Origin: Pseudoalteromonas peptidolytica
Lineage (GTDB): Bacteria > Pseudomonadota > Gammaproteobacteria > Enterobacterales > Alteromonadaceae
Length of the DNA stretch: 53,751 nt
Assembly (NCBI RefSeq): GCF_012641745.1
Contig: NZ_WEHZ01000032.1
Coordinates: 1 to 53,751, forward strand
Direction of reading: 5' to 3'
Shown here: positions 34,528 through 43,037 of the stretch, one piece after another
Numbering within the stretch: position 1 is the first letter of the stretch
Layout of the letters: each line of letters opens with the position of its first letter
Position numbers and translations under genes: made by a program
The notes under the pieces: model-generated
Database searches by the model: none
Told to the model about the DNA's origin: nothing
What the model saw: only the letters and a program-made list of their open reading frames with translations

Positions 34528-35739
34528 TTATTGTGATTGAACTAATGCAAACGCCTTTGGCCAATGTGATGCAAGTTGTTCAATGCCATTTTTTTTGATG
34601 GATTCTTCACCAGTGATTATAGCGCTTTTATCGAGCAGGGAAAGCGCTTGTTTGGTGAAATATACATCAGGCTCTACACCCGTGCCCTCTATTGATGTCC
34701 CTGTGGGCGTATAATATCTGGCTGTGGTTAATTTTAGTGCGGTGGTGCCATTTCCGATAGGGATAAGAGACTGCACTGAGCCCTTACCATATGAGCGCAA
34801 CCCTACAACCAGTGCTCGTTTATTATCCTTTAGCGCAGCTGCCAATATTTCAGCAGCAGAGGCTGAGTTGTTGTTTATCAACACCACAATAGGGGCACCA
34901 TTGAGTATGTCTCCTTGTCTTGCGAAGTAGGCTTGATTAGCATCGAAGAAGCGCCCTTTAGTTGTGACTATTGTGCCACTGTCCAGAAATAAATCTGATA
35001 TTGCAACCGCGCTGTTTAAAGTTCCACCTGGGTTATCTCTTAAGTCAATGACGAGCTTTTTCAAGGCGTCACCATATTGCAACTGTAAGTAGTTTATTTG
35101 TCTTGCAACATCGTGGTACGTATGGTGATTAAAGCTATTTACACTCAAAAAACCGGTGCCATCTTTGAGTAGTTTACTGGCAACACTTTCGAGCACGATC
35201 TCTTGTCGTTTTAATGCGATATTGACTGCGCTTGAGCCTCTTAGTACCACCAACTGCAGCTGGTTTTTGTTAGCAGCTTTTAGTAGCGCGGAAACTTCGG
35301 CTATTGTCTTTCCGGTGACGTCAATGTTATTAATCAATGAGAGCTTATCGCCGCGCTCAATACCAGCTATCTCTGCCGGAGAATTAGGGAGCGTATCTAC
35401 AATGGTTACATAATTCCCTTGTTCTTCTACTTCAATACCAAGCCCTGTATAGCGACCGTTTGCAGCGCTGAATATGGCTTCTAATTCTTCTGAATCTAAA
35501 TATTTAGAGTAAGGATCTAGGTTGTCAAACAAACTGGAAAGGTTACTTTGGTTGTAACGGCTAAGTGGTAAATCCTCAACGTAATAGGTATGAATATGAT
35601 AAAGGATCTCATCCATTTCTTGAGCGGAAAACTTTTTTGCAGGTGTTTGACTTAGCGCGCTAAAGCTTAGTAACAGTAAAATACCTAACAGTGCGACATA
35701 GCGTGCCGCAAGCGCATAGAAACGAGTTTGTCTATTCAT
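34528..35739 (-). CDS. S41 (carboxyl-terminal processing) peptidase
   Basis: A periplasmic serine protease of 403 residues. The start at 35739 (MNRQTRFYALAARYVALLG) is preceded by GAGGAG, and the first 35 residues form a signal peptide or anchor. A PDZ domain (about 85-165, YTGLGIEVEEQGNYVTIVDT) precedes the protease domain with NNNSASAAEI, supplying the nucleophilic Ser, and RSYGKGSVQSL, supplying the Lys of a Ser-Lys dyad. It lies in the gpmI-envC-S41-yibQ cluster, consistent with processing of envelope proteins; the substrate is unknown. Confidence 0.92.
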   Translation of the reverse strand: MNRQTRFYALAARYVALLGILLLLSFSALSQTPAKKFSAQEMDEILYHIHTYYVEDLPLSRYNQSNLSSLFDNLDPYSKYLDSEELEAIFSAANGRYTGLGIEVEEQGNYVTIVDTLPNSPAEIAGIERGDKLSLINNIDVTGKTIAEVSALLKAANKNQLQLVVLRGSSAVNIALKRQEIVLESVASKLLKDGTGFLSVNSFNHHTYHDVARQINYLQLQYGDALKKLVIDLRDNPGGTLNSAVAISDLFLDSGTIVTTKGRFFDANQAYFARQGDILNGAPIVVLINNNSASAAEILAAALKDNKRALVVGLRSYGKGSVQSLIPIGNGTTALKLTTARYYTPTGTSIEGTGVEPDVYFTKQALSLLDKSAIITGEESIKKNGIEQLASHWPKAFALVQSQ

Positions 35740-35777
35740 GTGCTGCTCCTCATCAAGGTGCAGCACGGGTTAATCAG

Positions 35778-36923
35778 TTAACTGGATCTGCACCATTTTA
35801 TCGGATCGACAGCGCTTCCTTTATGCCGTATCTCGAAGTATAGACCAGGATCTCTTTGTCCGCCGCTTTGTCCAACTAAAGCGATAACTTCGCCACTGCG
35901 AACTTGATCGCCAACATCAAACAACAGTGTTTGGGCATGACCGTACAGACTCATAAAGCCATGACCATGATCCAGTACCATGACCCAGCCAAAGCCATTT
36001 AACCAATCGGCGAATACGACTTGCCCTGGAGCGACACTGGTTATGTCTGCACCTTCTTTTGCTCCTATTAGTACGCCTTTCCAATTCATTCCAGCATGCT
36101 TACGTTGGCCAAATCGATGTTGAATACGCCCTTTCGCCGGTAGATGTAGCTTGCCTTTTAATTGCGCCAAGCCATCTAGTCGTATTTCGGCAGCTTGCTG
36201 AGCTTTAGCAAGCTCTGCTAACGTTTGGATCAAAGTTTGCTCATTTTCTTTGAGGTAGGCTATTGCTGAACGCGTTTCTTTGAGTTGATTGTGTAAGTCC
36301 GCAAGTTGACTCTGCCGTGCTTGTTTGGCTTTTCTCAGAGCTTCAAGGCGTTCTTTTTGATGACGTCTCAGCGCCTCAAGCTGGGACTGGCTGCGTGTGA
36401 GTTCGGCTTGGGTATTGGCTAAGGCTTGGCGAACGACTTTAAGCTGCTCTAACTGCTCAATTCTGGCTTTGTTTAAATAATCGTAGTAAGCAATCGTGCG
36501 CTCTAGCTTGGTTGCATGCTCTTGATTGAGTAACATTCTTGAGTAATCATGAGAGCCAGTCATGTAAGCGCTTTTTAACTGAGCTGCGAGCTGCTTTTCA
36601 AACTTGCTTTTATCACTTAAAAGAGCGTCTTTTTGTCGTTCTAATGTCGTTTGCTCTGTTTTATTTTCTTTAATACCGGCTTCAGTGAGCGAGATTGCTT
36701 TGGCACTTTTTGCTATATCAAGTTCAAACGCTTTGAGCTTAGCTTCTTGTGACTTAATTGTACTGCGCTGTTTTTCGAGCGCTTGTTGGCTGGCTTTAAG
36801 CTGCTGCTGTACTTCGCTTAAATCTTGCTTAGTGCGTGACTCATTGGCACTAACAGGAGCTATTAACATTAACAATGCTGCACTGAGTAGTGCAGCATAA
36901 GAGAGCGTCGTTTTTAACGGCAT
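35778..36923 (-). CDS. envC: Murein hydrolase activator EnvC
   Basis: A periplasmic coiled-coil protein of 381 residues that in E. coli recruits and activates AmiA/AmiB at the division septum. Signal peptide to about residue 26; long coiled coil (30-250); C-terminal LytM (M23) domain (about 270-378). Zinc ligands of active M23 enzymes are missing (HAGMNWKGV in place of HxGxD, GLYFEIRH in place of HxH), which is the known degenerate state of EnvC. It follows gpmI by 12 bases. Confidence 0.94.
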   Translation of the reverse strand: MPLKTTLSYAALLSAALLMLIAPVSANESRTKQDLSEVQQQLKASQQALEKQRSTIKSQEAKLKAFELDIAKSAKAISLTEAGIKENKTEQTTLERQKDALLSDKSKFEKQLAAQLKSAYMTGSHDYSRMLLNQEHATKLERTIAYYDYLNKARIEQLEQLKVVRQALANTQAELTRSQSQLEALRRHQKERLEALRKAKQARQSQLADLHNQLKETRSAIAYLKENEQTLIQTLAELAKAQQAAEIRLDGLAQLKGKLHLPAKGRIQHRFGQRKHAGMNWKGVLIGAKEGADITSVAPGQVVFADWLNGFGWVMVLDHGHGFMSLYGHAQTLLFDVGDQVRSGEVIALVGQSGGQRDPGLYFEIRHKGSAVDPIKWCRSS

Positions 36924-36935
36924 AAAAGTGAGCCG

Positions 36936-38477
36936 CTATTTTAAACGCATTATTGGAGTGCCCGTCATCTCGCTAGGCTGCTCCATGCCAAGTAAATGTA
37001 GCATTGTCGGCGCAACATCGCTTAGTGCTTTTCCTGCTTGTGGCTCTGCATCACGACCAACATAAATAAATGGTACTGGCTCGCTGGTGTGAGCGGTATG
37101 AGCTTGACCTGTCTTCGGGTTAAGCATTTGCTCTGCATTGCCGTGATCTGCTGTTATTAATGCTTCACCACCACTTTCTTTTAGCGCAGCAACCACACGG
37201 CCAATACATTTATCTACGGCTTCGCATGCTTTTACAGCAGCTTCGAATACACCAGAGTGCCCAACCATATCACCATTTGGATAGTTACAAATAATCACGT
37301 CGAATTCACCGCTATGAATAGCTGACACTAATTTATCAGTTAGCATTTCTGAATTCATCTCAGGCTGTAAGTCGTATGTGGCCACTTGTGGTGAAGGAAT
37401 AAGTTCACGTTTTTCCCCTTCAAATAAGTCCTCACGACCACCGCTAAAGAAGAAGGTAACGTGAGCATATTTTTCTGTTTCTGAGATACGTAGCTGAGTT
37501 TTGTTGTGTTTAGCTAGCCATTCACCTAGGACATTGACCAAAGCTTCGGGCGCGAAAGCGATAGGTGCTTTAATGTCGGCAGCGTACTCCGTCATCATCA
37601 CAAAAGCACTTAGATTTGGCGCTTTGCGTTTTTCAAAGCCATTAAAGTCAGCATCAACAAAAGCACGGGTCATCTGACGCGCTCGGTCAGCTCGGAAGTT
37701 CATAAAAATAACTATGTCACCATCATTGATAGTCGCGGCAGACTCACCTTCAGCAGCGATAATAGATGCTTTTACAAATTCATCATTTTCATCGCGTGCG
37801 TAGGCAGCTTGTAATGCTTCAACACCGTTTTGGTAGGTAAATTCAGCTTCACCACTGACCATTAGATTGTAGGCTAATTCAACGCGATCCCAGCGGTTGT
37901 CGCGATCCATTGCGTAGTAGCGACCAACAATAGAAGCGAGTCGACCACAGTTTAAAGACTGCATCAGGGCTTCTATCTTTTCGATTGACGCTTGTGCGCT
38001 GCGTGGCGGCGTATCACGGCCATCTAGAAAGGCATGTAGATATACAGTGGCTCCGCGCTCAGCGGCTAATTTTATCGCTGCAACAATATGGTCTTCGTGA
38101 CTGTGAACACCACCTGGACTTAGAAGTCCCATTAGGTGAACCGCTTTGTCTTGAGCAACCGCTTTGTCGATATTCTCAACCAGTGCGGGGTTGTGTTCAA
38201 ACTCACCATCATCAATTGCTTTGGTAATGCGAGTGAAGTCTTGATAAACCACACGTCCTGCACCTAGGTTTACGTGGCCAACTTCAGAGTTACCCATTTG
38301 GCCATCAGGTAGGCCGACATCAAGACCAGATCCAGAGATTAAGGTATGAGGAGCTGAGCGCCAGAGTTCGTCTAATACTGGGGTATTGGCTGCCAAAATA
38401 GCGTTACTTTCGCTTTCTTCGCGATAGCCCCAACCGTCTAAAATCATTAATACCAATGGCTTTTTCTTAGCTGTCAT
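36936..38477 (-). CDS. gpmI: 2,3-bisphosphoglycerate-independent phosphoglycerate mutase
   Basis: Interconverts 3- and 2-phosphoglycerate through a phosphoserine intermediate, using Mn ions. The 513-residue protein has MILDGWGYRE (Asp14) and GNSEVGHVNLGAG with catalytic Ser64, ADHGNAEQM and AHTSEPVPF near the C-terminus. Length is normal. AGGAG precedes the ATG. Head of a minus-strand cluster with envC; divergent from yibN. Confidence 0.97.
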   Translation of the reverse strand: MTAKKKPLVLMILDGWGYREESESNAILAANTPVLDELWRSAPHTLISGSGLDVGLPDGQMGNSEVGHVNLGAGRVVYQDFTRITKAIDDGEFEHNPALVENIDKAVAQDKAVHLMGLLSPGGVHSHEDHIVAAIKLAAERGATVYLHAFLDGRDTPPRSAQASIEKIEALMQSLNCGRLASIVGRYYAMDRDNRWDRVELAYNLMVSGEAEFTYQNGVEALQAAYARDENDEFVKASIIAAEGESAATINDGDIVIFMNFRADRARQMTRAFVDADFNGFEKRKAPNLSAFVMMTEYAADIKAPIAFAPEALVNVLGEWLAKHNKTQLRISETEKYAHVTFFFSGGREDLFEGEKRELIPSPQVATYDLQPEMNSEMLTDKLVSAIHSGEFDVIICNYPNGDMVGHSGVFEAAVKACEAVDKCIGRVVAALKESGGEALITADHGNAEQMLNPKTGQAHTAHTSEPVPFIYVGRDAEPQAGKALSDVAPTMLHLLGMEQPSEMTGTPIMRLK

Positions 38478-38752
38478 TTGCGCTCCTGAAATCCTGAATT
38501 AGGCACGATGTTGATGGCTCATAACTAGAAACCAGCAATAATATTGAAAAGTTATACTGCGGTACTTGATATAAGCTGCTCTGGTTGTTGACAGTAGAAT
38601 ACCTGTTTTTGTATGAATATTCAGCCCCACAGTGATGAATTATCAGCATACAAATTGATATTTGCGGATGTGAACAAGTCTGTTTTGTCGAGAATAAAGA
38701 GGGTATACTTGCTGCCACTTAATGATTTGAAAACTTTTGGTTGAAAAAATTA

Positions 38753-39184
38753 ATGGAACAATACGTTGCGTTTTTAGGTAACCATCCGGTACTTAGCATT
38801 ATTTGGATTGTGTTAGCCGCGATGCTACTGAACAGCTGGTTTAAGAGCAAATTCTCTAAAATCAGACAGATTAACCCTCAGCAGCTTACTTTGTTAGTAA
38901 ATCGTCAAGAAGGTCAAGTGCTTGACATGCGAGCGGTAAAAGAATTTAACCAAGGCCATATTGCGGGAGCTGAACAAGTGAATGCTGAAAAGCTTAAGCA
39001 AAAAGATTTTGCTGGTCTTGAAAAACATAAATCGAAGCCCATTATATTAGTCTGTAATACGGGTATGACAGCATCCGCTGTGGCTGATAACATGCACAAA
39101 GCTGGATTCGAGCAAGTATTTGTATTATCCGGCGGTATTGGCGCATGGCAAAATGCGGGTTTACCAATCTCTAACGGAAAATAA
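38753..39184 (+). CDS. yibN: Membrane-anchored rhodanese-like protein (YibN-like)
   Basis: A 143-residue protein with one N-terminal membrane helix (about 12-29) and a rhodanese domain (45-140) with active-site Cys101 in LVCNTGMTAS, so probable persulfide transfer. I start at ATG 38753 (MEQYVAFLGNHPVLSI) to match the family length; a TTG four codons earlier is also possible, and neither has a clear ribosome-binding site. yibN-grxC-secB-gpsA is a conserved gene order. Confidence 0.9.
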   Translation: MEQYVAFLGNHPVLSIIWIVLAAMLLNSWFKSKFSKIRQINPQQLTLLVNRQEGQVLDMRAVKEFNQGHIAGAEQVNAEKLKQKDFAGLEKHKSKPIILVCNTGMTASAVADNMHKAGFEQVFVLSGGIGAWQNAGLPISNGK

Positions 39185-39196
39185 TCGAGGTATATG

Positions 39197-39454
39197 ATGA
39201 GCCAAGTCGTGATCTACACCAAAGACTATTGCCCATTTTGCCACCGTGCAAAAGCGCTATTGGACGCTAAAGGCGTTATATACACGGAGTATGATATTGG
39301 TGCACAGCCTGAACTTCGTGATGAGATGATAGCAAAAGCGAATGGTGGACACACCGTGCCACAAATATTTATCGCTGAACGCCATATCGGCGGATGTGAC
39401 GATATGATGGCGCTTGAAGCGCGAGGCGAGCTCGACAATTTATTGCAAGCATAA
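39197..39454 (+). CDS. grxC: Glutaredoxin 3
   Basis: A glutathione-dependent dithiol oxidoreductase of 85 residues. Active site Cys12-Pro-Phe-Cys15 in YTKDYCPFCHRAK (CPYC in E. coli); TVPQIFI and GGCDDMMAL form the glutathione site. Two ATGs are adjacent; the second (39197) sits six bases after GAGG and is preferred. It follows yibN by 12 bases. Confidence 0.96.
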   Translation: MSQVVIYTKDYCPFCHRAKALLDAKGVIYTEYDIGAQPELRDEMIAKANGGHTVPQIFIAERHIGGCDDMMALEARGELDNLLQA

Positions 39455-39543
39455 TTGATTGAAGAGCGATAAGTTGCGTAACGTAATTTAAATAATGACT
39501 GTTAATGAATTAGCAGAAACACAACAGAATTTAGGAAATAATC

Positions 39544-40029
39544 ATGGCAGAACAAAACCAAGCAGCAGAACAACAAGAAGGTGCACAGTTTAATATTCAA
39601 CGCATCTACACTAAAGATGTGTCTTTTGAAACACCAAACTCGCCAGCTATCTTCCAAAAAGAGTGGACGCCAGAAGTTAAGCTAGACATGGACACTCGTT
39701 CTGCCAAGCTTGATGATAACGTATTCGAAGTTGTACTAGCATTGACAGTAACAGCAACAATTGGTGAAGAAACAGCATTCTTATGTGAAATTCAACAAGC
39801 TGGTATTTTCGCAATTGCTGACCTTGAAGAGATGCAAATGGCGCACATGCTAGGTGCTTTCTGCCCTAATATCCTATTCCCTTATGCGCGTGAAGCGGTA
39901 GCAAGCCTAGTTAACCGTGGTACTTTCCCACAGTTAAACCTTGCGCCAGTTAACTTTGACGCATTATTTGCTCAATATATGCAGCAACGTGCAGCACAAG
40001 CACAGCCTGAGCAAACTGCTGACGCATAA
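39544..40029 (+). CDS. secB: Protein-export chaperone SecB
   Basis: A cytosolic tetrameric chaperone that keeps precursors unfolded and delivers them to SecA. The 161-residue acidic protein has the SecB core FNIQRIYTKDVSFETPNSP and AFCPNILFPYAREAV, plus FPQLNLAPVNFDALF. AGGAA precedes the ATG. Its stop codon lies three bases before the gpsA start, so the two are coupled. Confidence 0.97.
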   Translation: MAEQNQAAEQQEGAQFNIQRIYTKDVSFETPNSPAIFQKEWTPEVKLDMDTRSAKLDDNVFEVVLALTVTATIGEETAFLCEIQQAGIFAIADLEEMQMAHMLGAFCPNILFPYAREAVASLVNRGTFPQLNLAPVNFDALFAQYMQQRAAQAQPEQTADA

Positions 40030-40032
40030 TTG

Positions 40033-41040
40033 ATGAGTACAGCAAAATCAGCTGTAACAGTATTAGGGGCGGGGTCTTATGGCACCGCCCTTGCTATTTG
40101 TTTTGCCCGAAATGGTCATCAAGTGACACTATGGGGACGCAATAGCGAACACGTTGAAGCGCTAGCAGCTGAGCGTAAAAACCAACGTTATCTTCCGGAC
40201 ATCCAGTTTCCAAACACGCTTGACCTTGAGGCTGATTTAGAAACAGCTGTTAAGTCTAGCGAGCGTATTTTGGTGGTTGTGCCAAGTCATGCGTTTGCAG
40301 ACACGCTAAAGAAGATTAAACCTATGCTACTTGAAAATGCAAAAGTCGCGTGGGCAACCAAAGGGCTCGAACCAAATACCGGGCGACTGTTGCAAGAGGT
40401 TGCACTGGATGTGTTGGGTGACGATGTGCCGCTGGCGGTGCTAAGTGGGCCTACCTTTGCAAAAGAAATGGCTGCGGGATTACCCACTGCGATTTCCGTA
40501 TCTTCTATTTGCGCAAAGTTCCGTGAAGAGCTTGCGGAGTTACTGCATTGCGGCCGCTCGTTTAGAGTGTATAGCAACGAAGACTTTATCGGTATCCAGC
40601 TTGGCGGAGCGGTCAAAAACGTTATCGCGATTGGCGCGGGTATGTCAGATGGTTTTGGTTTTGGTGCGAATGCCAGAACGGCGCTGATTACTCGAGGGCT
40701 TGCTGAACTTTGCCGTTTAGGGTGTGCGTTAGGGGCGCGTTCTGAAACCTTTATGGGTATGGCGGGGCTTGGTGATCTTATTCTTACTTGTACTGATAAT
40801 CAGTCACGTAATCGCCGCTTTGGCCTTGCGCTTGGTACTGGGAAATCGGTAGATGAAGCTATGTCAAGTATAGGCCAAGTAGTTGAAGGCTACCGCAATA
40901 CCAAAGAAGTTTACCTCCTAGCTAAGCGCACCGGTATCGAAATGCCTATTACTGAGCAAATTTATCAAGTCTTATATGAGCAAAAGGATGTGAAAGAGGC
41001 CGCAATGGCGCTACTTGGTCGCGAAAAACGAGCTGAGTGA
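40033..41040 (+). CDS. gpsA: Glycerol-3-phosphate dehydrogenase [NAD(P)+]
   Basis: Reduces dihydroxyacetone phosphate to sn-glycerol 3-phosphate for phospholipid synthesis. The 335-residue protein has the nucleotide-binding VLGAGSYGTALAICFARNGH (10-29), SGPTFAKEMAAGLPTA and GLGDLILTC. I use ATG 40033 rather than the TTG one codon earlier. No separate promoter is visible; it appears to be read with secB. A terminator follows. Confidence 0.97.
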   Translation: MSTAKSAVTVLGAGSYGTALAICFARNGHQVTLWGRNSEHVEALAAERKNQRYLPDIQFPNTLDLEADLETAVKSSERILVVVPSHAFADTLKKIKPMLLENAKVAWATKGLEPNTGRLLQEVALDVLGDDVPLAVLSGPTFAKEMAAGLPTAISVSSICAKFREELAELLHCGRSFRVYSNEDFIGIQLGGAVKNVIAIGAGMSDGFGFGANARTALITRGLAELCRLGCALGARSETFMGMAGLGDLILTCTDNQSRNRRFGLALGTGKSVDEAMSSIGQVVEGYRNTKEVYLLAKRTGIEMPITEQIYQVLYEQKDVKEAAMALLGREKRAE

Positions 41041-41055
41041 GCTAAGTTGCCTGTG

Positions 41056-41086
41056 AAAGCCAAAGTCAATTAGACTTTGGCTTTTT
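41056..41086 (+). terminator. Intrinsic terminator after gpsA
   Basis: AAAGCCAAAGTC pairs with GACTTTGGCTTT over AATTA (12 bp), followed by TT. It ends the yibN-grxC-secB-gpsA unit. Confidence 0.92.
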
Positions 41087-41140
41087 AATCAATAAGTAGT
41101 AGATTGGATCTCTATTTGAATACTATAAAAAGGAAGATTT

Positions 41141-41578
41141 ATGAAAATTCAATTATTGATAGGTATGTTAATCGTAGCCGCAAGCTGGACTGCAACGGCA
41201 AAGACAATATACGCCGACGTAAAGTCAACAGAGCTAAACCCATCTACAGAGACTGCTATCTGGCAAAAAGAAGCTGATAGTACACCTATATATCCAGCTG
41301 CATTAGCAAAGCGTAAGCTCGCAGGGTGTAGCGTATTTAAGGTTGTGATTGATGCTAATGGCAACACTGATGAGATTGAGCACGTTACTAGCGCCCCATC
41401 TAAAAAATTAGCTAAGCACGCTAAACGACTCATAAAAACTTGGCGATGGTCTGCTATTGATGCGCAGCGCCGCGGGCGGGAAGAAAAGTTGATGAGAATT
41501 GACTTTTGCATGGGCGGAGCGGATTTGGCAGATGCGCAAATGCGTTGTGAAGCGCAAGCAAAATTAAACTGTGAATAG
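41141..41578 (+). CDS. Secreted TonB C-terminal-like protein
   Basis: A 145-residue protein with signal peptide MKIQLLIGMLIVAASWTATA before KTIYADVK. The mature part has a TonB_C-like pattern: YPAALAKRKLAGCSVFKVVI, DANGNTDEIEHVTSAPSKK and LIKTWRW. There is no membrane anchor or proline-rich linker, so it is not a complete TonB. Three Cys near the C-terminus (FCMGG, RCEAQ, LNCE) may form disulfides with Cys64. AAGGAAG precedes the ATG. Function unknown. Confidence 0.78.
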   Translation: MKIQLLIGMLIVAASWTATAKTIYADVKSTELNPSTETAIWQKEADSTPIYPAALAKRKLAGCSVFKVVIDANGNTDEIEHVTSAPSKKLAKHAKRLIKTWRWSAIDAQRRGREEKLMRIDFCMGGADLADAQMRCEAQAKLNCE

Positions 41579-41665
41579 GCAACAACCACAGTTCAATGTT
41601 TTAAAAATAATGGATTAGAGCACCCTTTATTTAAACCTCAGGTTAGTTAACTCGAGGTTAAGTCT

Positions 41666-41696
41666 ATTTGGAGAGTATGAGCTTCACTCTCCAAAT
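41666..41696. terminator. Perfect 11-bp hairpin between convergent genes
   Basis: ATTTGGAGAGT and ACTCTCCAAAT pair perfectly around ATGAGCTTC. It lies after the TonB-C-like gene and includes the stop codon and last codons of the minus-strand membrane protein. There is no long T run, so terminator function is probable on the plus strand only by position. Confidence 0.5.
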
Positions 41697-41980
41697 TTAA
41701 TGTTAAAGCGACGCTTAAACCACAGCCCAAATGGGATCTCCATCACGCTAAACACCACAACAGTAAATACTACCCAGTTGCTGTCAAAAAACACCAAAGA
41801 AAATTCAATGTCTTTTCCATAAAATAGACTTCCAGAAACGATTAAAGAAGCCGACGTCACCAATAGATCTTGTTTGCCGATATTGGCAAAGGACTTATCT
41901 TGTAATTTTGGATAGACGAAAGCGTAAGCAATAAAAAGAAGGATAAAATTAAGCAGAATAAGCGTTAGCTCAGGTGACAT
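41684..41980 (-). CDS. Small membrane protein of unknown function
   Basis: A 98-residue protein starting MSPELTLILLNFILLFIAYA, with about three membrane helices (4-21, 34-52, 61-82) and a basic C-terminal end (WFKRRFNIKFGE). AGAGGT precedes this ATG at good spacing, whereas the upstream ATG at 42013 has none. I recognise no family. Single gene, convergent with the TonB-C-like gene. Confidence 0.75.
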   Translation of the reverse strand: MSPELTLILLNFILLFIAYAFVYPKLQDKSFANIGKQDLLVTSASLIVSGSLFYGKDIEFSLVFFDSNWVVFTVVVFSVMEIPFGLWFKRRFNIKFGE

Positions 41981-42076
41981 ATTAACCTCTGTACCCTGTA
42001 TTATTTGGCACAAGATAACATACTTTCCTAATTTAATGCGCTAGCAGATAATTTGCTCCTTCAAATGGAGTTGGTA

Positions 42077-42176
42077 TAACCTGAGCTTGGCATAACACCT
42101 AGCTAGCGAGATATAACGCTTTTGAGTATGGATATTTTAATTGACTCACTCACTTTCTATCCCAAGTTTAGGTCAA
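42077..42176. repeat. Short element with TTAACCTGAGCTTGG-type inverted ends
   Basis: TAACCTGAGCTTGGCATAA at the left and TATCCCAAGTTTAGGTCAA at the right are imperfect inverted repeats about 100 bp apart, and resemble the ends of the 21725-22010 element. TTGGTAT sits just outside on both sides. No coding capacity. Confidence 0.5.
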
Positions 42177-42238
42177 GTAAAATTGGTATTATCGGATACT
42201 GAACAGGTATAATGGACAATCCAACTTTTGAGGTGCAC

Positions 42239-42973
42239 ATGATCTCCAAGAATCAACAAAAACAACTACGTGCTTTAGGGCAAAAAAAATATCGCAAACA
42301 ACATGGTCTGTATCTAGTACAGGGCGAAAAAAATGTGATTGAGTTAGTTGATGCAGGATTGGCCATCGAGCAGTTGTTTGCCACCAGTGAATTTTTGACA
42401 AAGTATGAAGCCAAGCTCGCCACTACTACCTGCGTGGAGGCTGAAGAGGAAGTGCTGACAAAAGTAAGCACTTTAGTGTCAAATAATGCAGCGATTGCGG
42501 TTGTGCCTATGCCATCGGTACAGGAGATTAATACTGATGGGCTGGTGCTGGCATTAGATGGAGTATCAGATCCCGGTAATCTCGGAACCATTATTCGCCT
42601 TGCTGATTGGTATGGATTGACGCAGCTTGTCGTGAGTGAAAATTGTGCTGATCAATTTAACCCCAAAGTTATCAGTGCTACGATGGGGTCATTTGTGCGG
42701 GTTAATGTAGTGAGAACCGATCTCGAGGCGTTTTTAAAACACTATCAAGGTGAATGCTATGGTGCGTTTCTTGGTGGCGAAAGTGTGCATCAGTGTCAAT
42801 TTAGTCCCAATGCAGTATTAGTGATGGGCAGCGAATCTCATGGTATTAGCGACCCTATTGCGGCTTGCATCAATAAAAAAGTGACGATCCCTGCGTTTGG
42901 CGGTGCTGAGTCATTAAATGTGGCAATGGCTACCGGTATTATTCTTGATAATATTAAACGCTGCCATGCTTAA
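42239..42973 (+). CDS. TrmH/SpoU-family RNA 2'-O-methyltransferase
   Basis: A 244-residue SPOUT methyltransferase. The start at 42239 (MISKNQQKQLRALGQKKYRK) follows GAGG by five bases; an upstream ATG at 42212 has no such site. An N-terminal substrate-binding domain (5-80) precedes the trefoil-knot domain with SpoU motifs DGVSDPGNLGTIIRLADWYG, VLVMGSESHGIS and ESLNVAMATGIIL. Likely modifies rRNA or tRNA ribose with S-adenosylmethionine; the target cannot be read from sequence. Confidence 0.92.
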   Translation: MISKNQQKQLRALGQKKYRKQHGLYLVQGEKNVIELVDAGLAIEQLFATSEFLTKYEAKLATTTCVEAEEEVLTKVSTLVSNNAAIAVVPMPSVQEINTDGLVLALDGVSDPGNLGTIIRLADWYGLTQLVVSENCADQFNPKVISATMGSFVRVNVVRTDLEAFLKHYQGECYGAFLGGESVHQCQFSPNAVLVMGSESHGISDPIAACINKKVTIPAFGGAESLNVAMATGIILDNIKRCHA

Positions 42974-43037
42974 GCTACAGCCGTTAGCAACGAATTGTGC
43001 TTTTATTAAAAATAACAAACATTAATACGAATAAGCT

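Noticed and set aside
35778..36923. EnvC as an active M23 peptidase
   Set aside because: The zinc-binding HxxxD and HxH residues are absent; the family acts as an amidase activator.
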